Source: Davidsoniella eucalypti (Eukaryota > Ascomycota > Sordariomycetes > Microascales > Ceratocystidaceae). Taken from it: a stretch of 64,000 nt of DNA. Below the pieces are notes generated by a model. That model made no database searches. It worked only from the letters and a program-made list of their open reading frames with translations, and had not been told where the DNA came from. The stretch lies in contig RMBW01000010.1 of NCBI GenBank assembly GCA_004009845.1, positions 186,001-250,000 on the forward strand. Reading direction: 5' to 3'. Shown piece by piece: positions 37,001 through 47,644 of the stretch. Made by a program: the position numbers and the translations under genes. Positions within the stretch are counted from its first letter, which is position 1, and each line of letters opens with the position of its first letter.

Positions 37001-38135
37001 TACCCTGTCCAGGTCTAATAACTCCCTTTTGCTCCTCACTTTCACCCATGAGAGCAATACATCTCATAGTGAATTGCCAATACCCGCTACTACCACAGAA
37101 CCTGTTGGATCATATCAGAAACCAAAAGCGCGGTTGTAAGCGGTATCGATATCGCGGCATCGCGGGCTAAGCCGACCGTGCTCATTTTGCTATAGTCGGG
37201 CTGTAGGTGGCAGTGTAACTAGATCGCCAGAGCTTGTCTTTATCTGTCACGCTGAACGCTGAATGTTCACTCTCAAGTCCAGTGCATCATCCTTCTTTTT
37301 CCGGAGAGAAGATAGGACGAAAGGTGTCATCTACGAAACAGAAACAAATAATATAGCTATACTCGAAACCATCGCCGTTGTCGTATCCTTAACACGGGTG
37401 GCAGGACACCACCCACAGGTGTGTCATGTGTTTTTTGCCTCTTGAAATACGGAGTTCCTGCTTTTGCACTTATCTGTATATATAATTGTATACCCAGAAA
37501 ACCGCATTTATCTGTATAGCCCTGTGTAAGAAAAACTAAATAATAATACAACCAACCCTTCCGGTACCGAGTATAGTCCATAATGTTGATTAACCTTGGT
37601 TTTTTGTTCACCTACCTTTTACAATGTATTCCTCTTCTTCGTAAACGCCGCATCTTCATGCGGCTCTTATTGTTCAAGCTAACCTTGCCTCTTGGCTACT
37701 ACTCTGTGACGCAATTAGTACCATGGGTCACGGATGCTGGTCAATGCTCTTTTGTTCAAGATGCATGGAAATGGAACGTTAAGGTGCTGTTCTTGATCCA
37801 TCCATTGCCATCAATGCCCTATATCTGTCATGTATTATGAAATTCGATGCATATACATAATACGGATGGTACATACAATGTAGGCTACAGATACATCATG
37901 TTAAATGTTGTAAACTCTTGATGTCGCTTGTGGAAAATCCATAACATGCTACTCACACATAGCTGGTCATTTTATGCTGCAAGAAGACTAGATTAAGTTG
38001 TTCTCGTAGATATCATGTTATCATGATATTATATATTAACCCTTGATACACTTCCAACCCTAGCGGTGGAATACCAAACTTCTTTTAGGGCTTTAGGCCA
38101 ATCTAGTTCCCGAAACCAACTTTTACTTTGACAGT
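34070..38135. other. 4-kb spacer without a supported gene
   Basis: Contains the short A-tailed insertion at 36520-36555 with its target duplications and little else. ORFs of 60-129 codons occur (for example 36678-37067 minus and 35801-36031 plus), but none has a recognisable domain or supporting splice structure. The left end is presumably the CSC1-type promoter. Confidence 0.4.
36505..36570 (+). mobile_element. Short A-tailed retroposed insertion with 15-bp target duplication
   Basis: The 15-mer aactagttgtagagc occurs at 36505-36519 and again at 36556-36570. Between the copies lies a 36-base A-rich insert whose unique part (ccataagataaatgaattaa) is followed by an A-rich tail. The same unique part occurs inverted at 42617-42640, also bounded by a target duplication. 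Target duplications of this length plus a shared A-tailed 3' sequence are characteristic of 5'-truncated LINE or SINE insertions. Confidence 0.6.
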
Positions 38136-41100
38136 TTAATATAAAATAACTGTCCTCTTTTCAATAGGATATTCTCTTAACCAAGGGCCCTTGTTGTTCA
38201 TGACAACCGCGTCTCTCTTCACCGTAGCCATGCCAAGTCTTCTTCCCACGAACATCTCGTGCCTGGCATGAAGTGGCTTCACTTCACCCTTTGCTAGGAA
38301 CACTAGTGAATAGGATTTGCTGGTGCCTTGGTTGAACTCCTCACAGAAAATCATAGCAACTTCGGTATTCGAACACTCCACAGGATTTGTATGATCTGCG
38401 CACCACTCGTTTTCACAGAATAGCTCGGATTTCTCATCAAGAGAATCGAACATGGCACGACCAACCTTCTTGCTGTCATTGGCGTCTCCCTCCGTGTCGT
38501 CAACTATCAGGTCCACACCTAATGCTGGCGTTTCTTCCAACCGGATTCTGGCCATACAGACATATGTATGGAAGATAATGCTCGATGGGTGCTGTGAAAT
38601 TTCTGATGCAAGTTTCGGATCAAGAGGTGCAGGCTTCCATGGAGTTGATAGTCCCTTGCTGAAATCCGTCGAAAGCTTACTTATACCCTCTTTTCCAGGT
38701 CCTTTGTACAGGATATATGACATGTCGGGTGTGATTAGAAGTTCGGCATTAGGAATTGCCATGAACTCGACTTGAGCGAGACGTCGCGCCCATGACCACG
38801 TGGGTATATCATGAAATGGCCTGTTGAACTTGAGCGGCGTGCGTACTGTCTTCACTGACCGGCGCCAGAAAAGCGACTCGACAAAAAACTTGGTTGTCAG
38901 GCCGTGAATATGTCCGGCGTTGGGTTCTTTAAGAGCCACTTTGAAACGACGTAGAATCCCCTGCAGCGCTTGTAGATTATCTTGCACTTTGCCCAGTTTC
39001 CTGCCGCTATAGCTCTCAACCAGATCTTTGTAATCCTCGAATGTGAAGTCCGAGTGCTGAAGGAACCGCCGGGAAAGTTTGTTTTCTTCTTCAGAGGATG
39101 GGGTGGGTGGGAAGGTGCTGGTATTTGTGTCGATAGAGTTGACCCACGAGTTGGGAGTACTAGGTTTAGAAAAACCAAGAGTTTTCAGCGAGATGTCAAA
39201 CTCAACAGAGATGGTGGAACTCTGACTGTGTAGGCTACGATAACCAGATTGTCCACAAATGCTTGGTTCTCGATGGTCACTTTGAGCCTTCTCTGTCACG
39301 GAACAAGACATATCTGACCTCGCGGAAGAGTACGATTGAATAGACATCTGCGACTCTGTCGTGAACGTGCGAGGGGGCTGTTCAAACCTCGGGGATTCTT
39401 GCTGCTGGGGCGTTGTTAGGCCACATTCTATCAATGGGTTAAACGGCTCATATTTATATAGATCGGGGCTGAATACTGTGCTGCTTCCTGGGGCATTCTC
39501 CGAACAGATCGAAGGTGAGTGGGTGGCATTTGACTCTTGATCGCCGTAGACTTGACAGTCGTGGTGGGTATATCCGGATAAAATATTGCTACTGTTATTA
39601 GAGTCGAGCACTGGTGTAGCGGGCCGATAGTGGACATCAGAGACCGACTCCCCAGAATGCAACCTGAAGCCAAAGTTTTGCTGGGCCTTTGAATCTTCTT
39701 GCCAGGTGCACATTTCCTGGGCAAAACCACAATTGCAATCAAAGAGTAGTTGATGGTCAGTGACAATCAGTCTGCAGCGCGATAGCTTCATTTCCTGAAA
39801 GGTCCAGCCACGCGAGTTCCACCGAGTGAGGGCAATAGCGTTGTCGATACGGTCGGTGCTGTTGAAGTTGCCCAAGATAACCTCCGGCACGTTGTGCTTC
39901 AAGATCTGCTCATAATCTCGGGGTATTCTGAAGCCCGGTAGACCTTGTGGCGACATGCTGTTGAGAGCGCAGATAAGGGTGAGTTTTGCGTGACTGTAGA
40001 CAGTATCCATACACCCGATCTGTGCCTTCAGACTGTCCTCCTTGTCCTGCAGAATACAAAGACGATCGACCCAGAGAAAGCTGTACTTGAGATCCCGGCA
40101 AAGCCTCATGCAGTCGGCGATGAGAGGCGGGAGGTTTTCCGAAAGGAGCGAGTCTTTTGTAAGCAGTCTACCGATGTTGGCAGTCGTGGTCTTGAGATGG
40201 CCATCTTTGGACGACGGGTCCCACATGTAACTGAGGGCTACATATTCGATATCATCGATAGGAATATCTTTATATTCGACGATACATTTATCTATCAAAT
40301 CGACCAAAAGGAAATCTTTTGGGATCCTGCCTGTTGTGAGATATTCATATTAGTAACAGACGATGTATTGTTGATCTACACTACATGAAGGACGTTATAA
40401 CTTACTTGTATCCTCAAAGAGACAGGCATGGTCCCGGAGCTGAGTTGAGCAAATCGAGGTCCATTTGGAGATGAGATCGAGATCAAAGTATGACCTCCAC
40501 CAAGGTTCAATTTGAATAGGGACGTTATTTTCGAGTATCACCCGGAACTGAATCATAAAGACTCTCGAAGGTAGGTTATTGTTGAAGTCTACTAATACCT
40601 CCATGATGGCACAATATTCAGATGTGTCTAGCCAAGATTTTTTCTTGTGTCGTGTATGTGGTGTCGGTAAAGGTTGCGGATCCGTCGTGGTATTTTCGAT
40701 GTAGGTACCATAATTCTCTGCCACCTTATTTGCCAATTTGGACAGACACCACGGGCCATAGAACTTGACCTGCGAGATATCACTTGGCTTCCTGCCGTCC
40801 GACTTCATCTTGAAAGCAATGCATCTCTCGAGAAAGGAACAACCCATGCAATTCGACGTCTTGAAAACGTAATCGTCACGGTGTTCGCCTCGGATATTCT
40901 GCACCAACTGCTGGATGAACCTGTCCGGCCAAGTTTTGTTTTGCACGTCATCGTCAACCTCCTCAACCGACAGGGGCCGATGGAGCCAGCGTTCACAGAA
41001 GCTACACGTCGAGTGTCTGGAAGCATAAGTGTGAGAACTCAAGTTTGCGAGAATGGCATTGTTGCCATACTCGTGGATTTGATGTATGCCCAACGAAAGT

Positions 41101-41228
41101 TTGCCGCGGACGCTAGATGAGGACGCAGATGGGTTCCTCGGGGCATCGCTATGATGAAGAGGGTTCAACTTGGGAAAATATCGGCTCTTTTGAGGTTTTA
41201 GCCTATGGAGGTTTGATGATATGTTCAT
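38136..41228 (-). CDS. HET-domain (heterokaryon incompatibility) protein
   Basis: Two exons (41228-40406 and 40330-38136; 75-nt intron, GTAAGT donor, CAG acceptor) give 1005 residues from the first ATG. Residues 1-275 form an N-terminal region of unknown function with several Cys/His residues. The HET domain follows at about 304-450 with its hallmark blocks: YVALSYMWDPS, FLWVDRLCILQDKEDSLKAQI and MDTVYSHAKLTLICA. A Ser/Thr-rich, probably disordered stretch (about 490-700) and a less conserved C-terminal region complete it. HET domains trigger cell death on non-self fusion in Pezizomycotina and are related to TIR folds. Most HET genes in a genome have no proven incompatibility role. I see no partner gene such as a het-c or NLR homologue beside it. 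The frame is intact. Confidence 0.88.
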
Positions 41229-42142
41229 GACGATGAATGGAATTGGCACTAAACGTGACTATAGAGAAAACAAAGTGAAGACTGGGCAATATTAGGGTAG
41301 CTTGTGTAAAGGGTAAATGCTATTGAAGCACGGCGTGTGATAATACCAGATAGGGAGCCCTATGCTTTGATGTTGCTGGGTCCGGATGCTATATACAGTT
41401 ACTGCTATGAGATGGACTTCATATCGATCCGGGTCTTTGTTGTTATCGCCATAAGTTAGGCATCCATTTTCAGGTGAGTATCAAGCCTGGTACAATGCAT
41501 TAGATTGCATTAGATACGGGCCAGAAACTGGGTAGGCTAGCGGATTATAGTGCATGTGGCGCTTCTCCTTTCATTGTCTTATTGATAACACGCAAGCAGG
41601 CTAAGATAGAAACACATGCGTGTTCGTTGGGTTGGGACGGGTGTTCGCAATGAAGTGCCCAAACATAGATGTGTAGGCTACGGGAATAGCTAAGAAAACA
41701 GATATATTCGTATATTCTAATATATTTGTGCATATGTGTAACACTCCGAGGTACATGTTTTTATCTGCAGGTATCGAAGTCTGCCTTCCAAGGAGGGTTT
41801 CGACTTACCATTATTCCTACGCATCCTCTTCCTTTGTTTAGCACAGGCTGTAAACAGCCATTCATTGTTGTATTGCTGGATTTTCCTTTTTCTCCTTGTA
41901 ACTACTACAATGCGTTTGTTTATACAAATTCGATGCTAAAGTTTTGTTAGGTCGCCTTCCATCATAGCCTATCAGTAAAAAAAAAAAAAAGACGGTTTGG
42001 GGATACTGTATATATCTGTACATACTGTCAATCAAGTGAAAACCTTACCTAAAGGCTTATTTATTTATTTATCATTTTACGTCTTTATGTGGATCACGTG
42101 GATCCGACCCTAGTGGATCGTTAGACGTCGAGAAACCCTAAT

Positions 42143-42167
42143 GGTCCTCGAAGATCCCCCGAGGACC
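42143..42167. repeat. Short perfect inverted repeat
   Basis: Arms GGTCCTCG and CGAGGACC are separated by nine bases. The repeat could form a hairpin or cruciform. It lies between the PMS1 3' end and the HET promoter; function unknown. Confidence 0.5.
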
Positions 42168-42599
42168 GAACTAAAACTAAAAAAAAGCAAAACAGAAAAC
42201 ACAGAAAGCAAGAACAAATTTCGCATGGTGGAAGCAGTGGAGAAGACAAGCAGCGCTAACCTGGCTAAACTTTTTTCACAGCCGTCCCCCTGGTGGGTTG
42301 TTGAGCAACGAACGCTATGTAGTATCTTCTCTCCCTTTATGGTTTAGCCGTTGGTAAAGTAAAATATTGATCAAAAAACAAAACCCATCGTCAAGATAAA
42401 TCTTACTAAAATGTTTCCGAGTAGTGCATGGTCACGCGATAGATAGGAAGTTACATTACTGATATGACATGTAGTTTTACATAGTCTTACGTGGTTTCCT
42501 TAGAGCCCACTGACCAATCATAGTTGTGAGAAAATGGGATTGCAAGGCATGTGTGTTCTATTGCCGGGGTTTCATGGCTATACATCCATAGCTGCCCAA

Positions 42600-42672
42600 T
42601 ATATCGTGTATTTTTTTATTAATTCATTTATCTTATGGAGCTATAGAGCTATGAAGATTTATATCGTGTATT
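42600..42672 (-). mobile_element. Second short A-tailed retroposed insertion with 13-bp target duplication
   Basis: The 13-mer tatatcgtgtatt is present at 42600-42612 and 42660-42672. Read on the minus strand, the insert ends in ccataagataaatgaattaa plus an A-rich tail, like the insertion at 36505-36570. It retains about 20 more 5' bases (ATCTTCATAGCTCTATAGC). The two copies thus share a 3' end and differ in 5' length. Confidence 0.6.
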
Positions 42673-42712
42673 AGTACGGTATGTACTTATGTCAAGCCAA
42701 ACAAGGCTTTGT

Positions 42713-45700
42713 TTACTCATTTGAGTAATCGGCCCAGCTATAATAATCTTCATCAAAACTGCCCGCGCCTTCCGTCTCGTTCCACCCATTCTGCCCCCAA
42801 GCACCGAGACTGCACAGATGCCTCATAGTTGGTCGTCCATGGGGACAATTCCACGGTTTATCCAGCTCACCCATGTGCCTTACCAAAGTCTCCATCTTGC
42901 TCTGCGTAAGTGCTTTGCCAATCATAACGCTGCTACGACATGCTCGCATTGCAAACATCTTGCGCACCTTTGCCGGTCGAGGTATCGCAGTGAGTCGCTT
43001 AGCTGCATCACCAAAAGATAGTAGTGGGGCCGAGAAAGAGGAGCTTTCTGCAGCAGAAGTGGGAATGGTAGCCTGGTGGTCTCCGAGTAGAGAGATGAGC
43101 TCCTCCAGGTCTGTTAGTGTGAACGTCGTCTCTCGACTCAAAGGGAGCGCGAGAAGTTGGCAGCGAGAGCCAACAGGAACGTCGCCCGATGTATCAACAG
43201 CAACATCAAACCCATTAGCCTCGAGAGCGGCGCGATTTTCAATGACGATTTCTTCTTCGAGGGCGGTGAGATCCAATGTCTTGGGCTTGACTAGGCGTTG
43301 GGACTGTACTATAGTCGTAGCCTGGAGCCGTTCAAAGTTGTATTTTTCGTCTGTAGCGTGCTGGTCGATGATGAAAACCTCGTCATCCCGTTTTTCACCG
43401 GAGCCTGCACTTTTAGTGTCTGAGGATTCAGATAAGGAGGGTGCCTGGGCTGAGGCTGGGCGTACAGCGATGATGAAGCCTAGATTAAACTGCCCGATGA
43501 TTTTCATGCGTCCAAAGTCACCCTTCGATATGGTAAGTGATAGCTTTTCTTCCGCATCTGTTGGTTCGAGATTTCCGGCATCGGCGGATTCCTCATCGTT
43601 GGATTGTTGTGATGTGCTAGGATTTGCTTCCATTTTGATACACATCATCGCAGCGTCCAGGGCAGCGATCTCCCGAGCTATAGATTCGGTACTAGTCTTG
43701 ATATTTTGCACTAGTGCAACAGTCGAATCTCTCTTAGAAGGTTTCTTCGGGTCGCTCGATGGCATAGTGACCGGAATTTGAGGCGGGATAGGCTTTGGCA
43801 TTTGTTGTGATTCGTCCCCTTTCTCTTCCGTTTCCTTTACATCCTCTCCTATAGCTTGGTCATCGGGAATGACTTGTGCATCTGACAATTCAATGTCACC
43901 ATCAGCATCAACTACTGACCTTGGTTCAGGTTCCTCTATTTCTGTAGCTGCTCTTTTTCTTCTAAGAGATCTAGAAGAGGAACTTTCGATGACTATTTCA
44001 TCTTCTTGACCTTGAGACATTTCATCATCTTCGTCAAGCTCCGGATCGTCATCGCCGTCCTCCTCATCGTTTAGGTTCGACTTTTTAGAAGCTTGTGCTG
44101 CAAACATCTCGGCTAATCTGCCACCAAAACTAGGTTTCACATTGGACCGCGATGTGAGTTTACTAGACCCTGGTGACCTAGAGAGACCTGAAGAAGTCCG
44201 CTCTGAACTTGCTCTTCGGGAGGTAGGGCCGATACTTCGTGTGACCGTGTTGCTGCCGATGCTAATAACAGCAACATCAGAAGGTTTCTTGAAGGGTTGG
44301 TTAACCCTAGCCCTCGAAAATGGGCCGTTAGGTTGTACTTTAGCAACAACTGTGATTGTTCTCTGTGCTGTGTCTTCGCTTTCTTCATCATCATCCTCTT
44401 CTATATCTTCCTCTTCTTCTTCTCTATTTTCATGAGAACCATCATTGCGTGCCGTGTTCTTCTTGTCAGAGGGTTCTTGACGGACAAACATTCCGTCATC
44501 ACTACTATCATCTTCAATTTCTCGAGAGACTCGGCCTCGGCCATCTTTCCCCTTTCGGGCTTGACGGGCAAGCTGAGCGTGAAAGTCTCTTACACGGCGA
44601 GGGACGTTAGGATCATGAATGACGTCTTCGAGATCAGACTCGGATTCGGCGGCCCTTTGAGCAACCGCTGCTTCTTCTTCTTGTTGCTGACGTAGGATTT
44701 CTGTGGCAGATGCAAACTTAGCGCCATATTTTTGAGCATTGTCTTGAGCAGCAGCCTTTTTTTGGAGTCTTTCTAGTGGGCTGTGGAAAGGAGTATCGGC
44801 CGTTTGCTGGGAGCTCGCAGAGAACATGGATAGTGACGAGGCTATGTTATCAGCAGGAACTGATGTTGACTGGCTCTCTTTAGTTGATGCTTGTGGTGTC
44901 TCATCCCCGTCCGCATCGGCATCTGAGCTGGTTTCGTGTTCCACAGAGGTATCAGATGGCATGCGACTCGGGGTTTGGATACTAGGCGATGCTGTAGAAA
45001 CATAATTTTTGAGCGATGGTGTGCCTTTAGATGCTAAAGGCGAGCTTCGACTTGATGTTGAAGATGAGTCTGCTCGTAAAGCACTAGCGGGGCCCTTTTT
45101 GGACGACCATAGCTGAGCTACAGGGACGCTGTAATCTTGCTTAGCAAACAACTCGGTGAGAGCTTCTTTGAGCTTCTCCAACATAGTACTCTGATCATGG
45201 AGCAGAATAGTCCGCTTATCAGGGCTGACATTAACATCGTATAGGTGGGTATCCAATTGGACATCGGCAAGAATGAATGGCGATTGGGAGGAATTATATG
45301 CTCGATACACCTCGTTAAATACTTTAGCAAACTGTGGAAGACCACAGGGACGGCCATTTACGTAAAACATTTGACGATCGGGTGTTTGACGGCCTTCTCC
45401 GTGTGCTGGTTTAGATACATGGCCCTTGATCAAGACTTCGTTTGTCTCCTTTTGGCTTGCGACGCCAGTCACAAGACTAGATGTAGTTGGCTTCAATTCC
45501 AACGCAAGCTCAAGAGGCACCAGAGCCAGCATAGTCTTGGCCCCAAATACGTTGATGATATTGTCTCTGGTTGTCGCGTTTCCCTTGGTCGAGAACATTA
45601 CAACCTTTTTCCCCTTGTTTGGCTGTTGGGAAACAGTGAACTTGAGATTTGTTTGGATGCAGGCATATTGGTTGAGAAGCGATATGAGCTTGTTCCATTC

Positions 45701-46317
45701 ACGCTTAACATTGCGCTCAAGTTCCTTTCGGCGTACAGGCAAGTTATAGAATAGGTTTTCGACTATGACAGTAGTTCCACGTTGAGCTGCAACCATGGAG
45801 GCTTCCTCTAACATACCGGAACTTTTGAATTTCAACTTTGTGCCCTTGGGTGCATCTTCTGCCCGACAGGTAACTATCGAAACGTTACTTAGAGCACATA
45901 GCGATGACAAGGCTTCGCCTCGAAAGCCAAAGGTTTGAAGATTTGCAAGATCCTCGTATGTCGATAGTTTAGAGGTGTAGTGCTTTAGGCCAACGCTAGC
46001 ATAGTTATCAGGACTGATACCAGAGCCATTGTCTTGTACCTCGATCGAGTCAAGGCCTTGGTTCTTGAAGCGAAGGTCTGTAATGAGTTAGATGAGACGA
46101 CTGCAAAGATAGATTGCATTTACCACTTACCAAGACTAGTAGCACCAGCATCTACACTATTTTCGATAAGTTCCTTTGCTACAGAGCAAAGGTCAACAAT
46201 AACTTGACCAGACTGAATTCTATGGATCTGGTATGCTGTCAGTATGATTTATCAGATATCTATAACAGGGAATTTAAGTCTTACAGTTCCACCGTCTATC
46301 GCCTTGATAGTTGCCAT
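42713..46317 (-). CDS. PMS1: DNA mismatch repair endonuclease Pms1 (MutL-alpha subunit)
   Basis: Three exons (46317-46285, 46227-46131, 46077-42713) give 1164 residues. Introns are 57 and 53 nt. The acceptor at 46228 was chosen because it restores the family sequence AIDGGTIHRIQSGQV. GHKL ATPase motifs are complete: KELIENSVDAGAT, DNGSG and GFRGEALSSL. The C-terminal endonuclease and dimerisation domain has QFNLGFIIA, the metal-binding DQHATDEKYNFE (from Asp948), ACRSSVMIGKAL and CPHGRP (from Cys1121). The nicking site therefore looks intact. Pms1 pairs with Mlh1 and nicks the new strand after MutS recognition. A linker of about 500 residues, rich in Ser and acidic runs (EEEEEDIEEDDDEE), makes it longer than yeast Pms1. 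It is divergent from SCP160 with about 1.3 kb between starts. Confidence 0.95.
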
Positions 46318-47644
46318 TATGTATAGGTAATTAGTTATGATGAAAGCTCTAAGAATGACAGCGCTACATATGATTCCGGCAACTTGGGGCCGCCCTCTGC
46401 ACGGCTAATTCGTTTGAGTATATATTGCTGCTTCGTTCCGTGTCTTTCCCCTTGACAGGAAGTGCCTAATGATGCTGTGAAACGAGGGCGATAGATGTCG
46501 GTAGAGTATGAATGCGAAATGTCTTATGCCAACTTCAATTAGATAGCGACCAGTTGGGATTGATGTGAGATCGCGGTCACCTCTCCTTAAACTAAACGCG
46601 TAAAGTGGTTCACAAATAGGGCTATAAATAATACTCCCAAATATTCTTACATAATGTGCAAACCCTTGTTAGAGCGAGCTAGGAACCACGTGGCTCCACT
46701 TTCTTATGTTAGTCTGAAGCGCAGATGTTGACCCTAAACTAATGCTTACTGTACGTTATGGACTGGACTGAAAGTTTTTTGTGCTTGAAAGCAGGTACAA
46801 CAGCAGAGGTGGCAATTATACAGTGATGTAATATCTTGCCATGCTATATTTGCTGGTTTTTTTTTTTTTTTTTTTTTTTTTTTTGGCGCAAGATCTATGG
46901 TCTCGTCTCCAAATTCTGCCGGATTGCTGCTGACCGAGATCGTTCTTGTTAAAACACCACCAAGCTAATAAGCAGAAGTTACCCCTGCAGGACCATTGGC
47001 ATCCTAATCCTAATCCCGGTTACTTTTCAACAACTTCCACGACACCCACTTCTGACTTTGTCCGTTCTGCTAGCTTCTATTTAACTCCACGAGCTCCAGC
47101 TTTTCTCTCCTTTTGTTCCCTTTCCCTCTGTCAAAATCAGTTTGTTGCCACCTTCGACCGTCATCATATTTTCCGTTGCTACGCATATTCTTTGCTTCTA
47201 TTTGCCACTCTGTCGTAAATAGTCGCTCGTCCTGGCCTGTGCTATTGATTGCTGTTCTTGCATCATTAGCCTCTTCACCACCTCCCCTTCTATCTATCAT
47301 AGCACGCTCGTTGATCGACTGCTTCCTTCTAGCTCTTGGTACGTTTGTCATTGACTTGATTCTGGCCTTGCATCGTGTCCCTCGTCGTCTTACCATCGCC
47401 CCTGCTTGTGCTGCAATGCATACGCTTGCTACCCTAGTTGCCGTCAACCAAGCAAGCAACTGGAGCGGCCTTGATTCGCCTACCAACCACGACCTCATGC
47501 ATATCTACTCTAAGCTAATGTATGCTATAATCTGCTAACTCCTGCTTTTGTTTGCTACAGAGGTATCTTTCCCAGATACCCCTCTAGATTGCCCAAGTCT
47601 GCAACCCGGTTCGGCTCAATTGATCTCCTGTCTCGATTCTCACA
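46318..47644. promoter_or_regulatory. Divergent PMS1/SCP160 promoter region with a T28 tract
   Basis: The region between two divergent starts. A T28 run occupies 46857-46884; on the PMS1 strand it is poly(dA). Such tracts exclude nucleosomes, and here it sits roughly midway. Pyrimidine-rich sequence and short ORFs precede SCP160, and 47339-47560 looks like a 5' UTR intron. No TATA box stands out. Confidence 0.45.
47339..47560 (+). other. Probable 5' UTR intron of SCP160
   Basis: Donor GTACGT, branch-like TGCTAAC about 25 nt before the end, and a pyrimidine-rich acceptor TTGCTACAG, 84 bp upstream of the ATG. Its 222 nt would remove the short upstream ORFs in this stretch. Confidence 0.5.

Larger units (their letters stand above)
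41229..42712. other. Spacer between PMS1 and the HET gene
   Basis: No gene is seen. It holds a CACGTG E-box flanked by repeated GTGGATC units near 42089-42118, a hairpin-forming inverted repeat (42143-42150 with 42160-42167, CGAGGACC arms) and the A-tailed insertion at 42600-42672. Confidence 0.4.

Noticed and set aside
36678..37067. 129-codon minus-strand ORF with protein-like composition
   Set aside because: No recognisable domain, no supporting splice sites or promoter, and ORFs of this length are common by chance in the spacers.
47113..47538. 141-codon ORF upstream of SCP160
   Set aside because: Lies across the leader and the probable 5' UTR intron of SCP160, with no domain.
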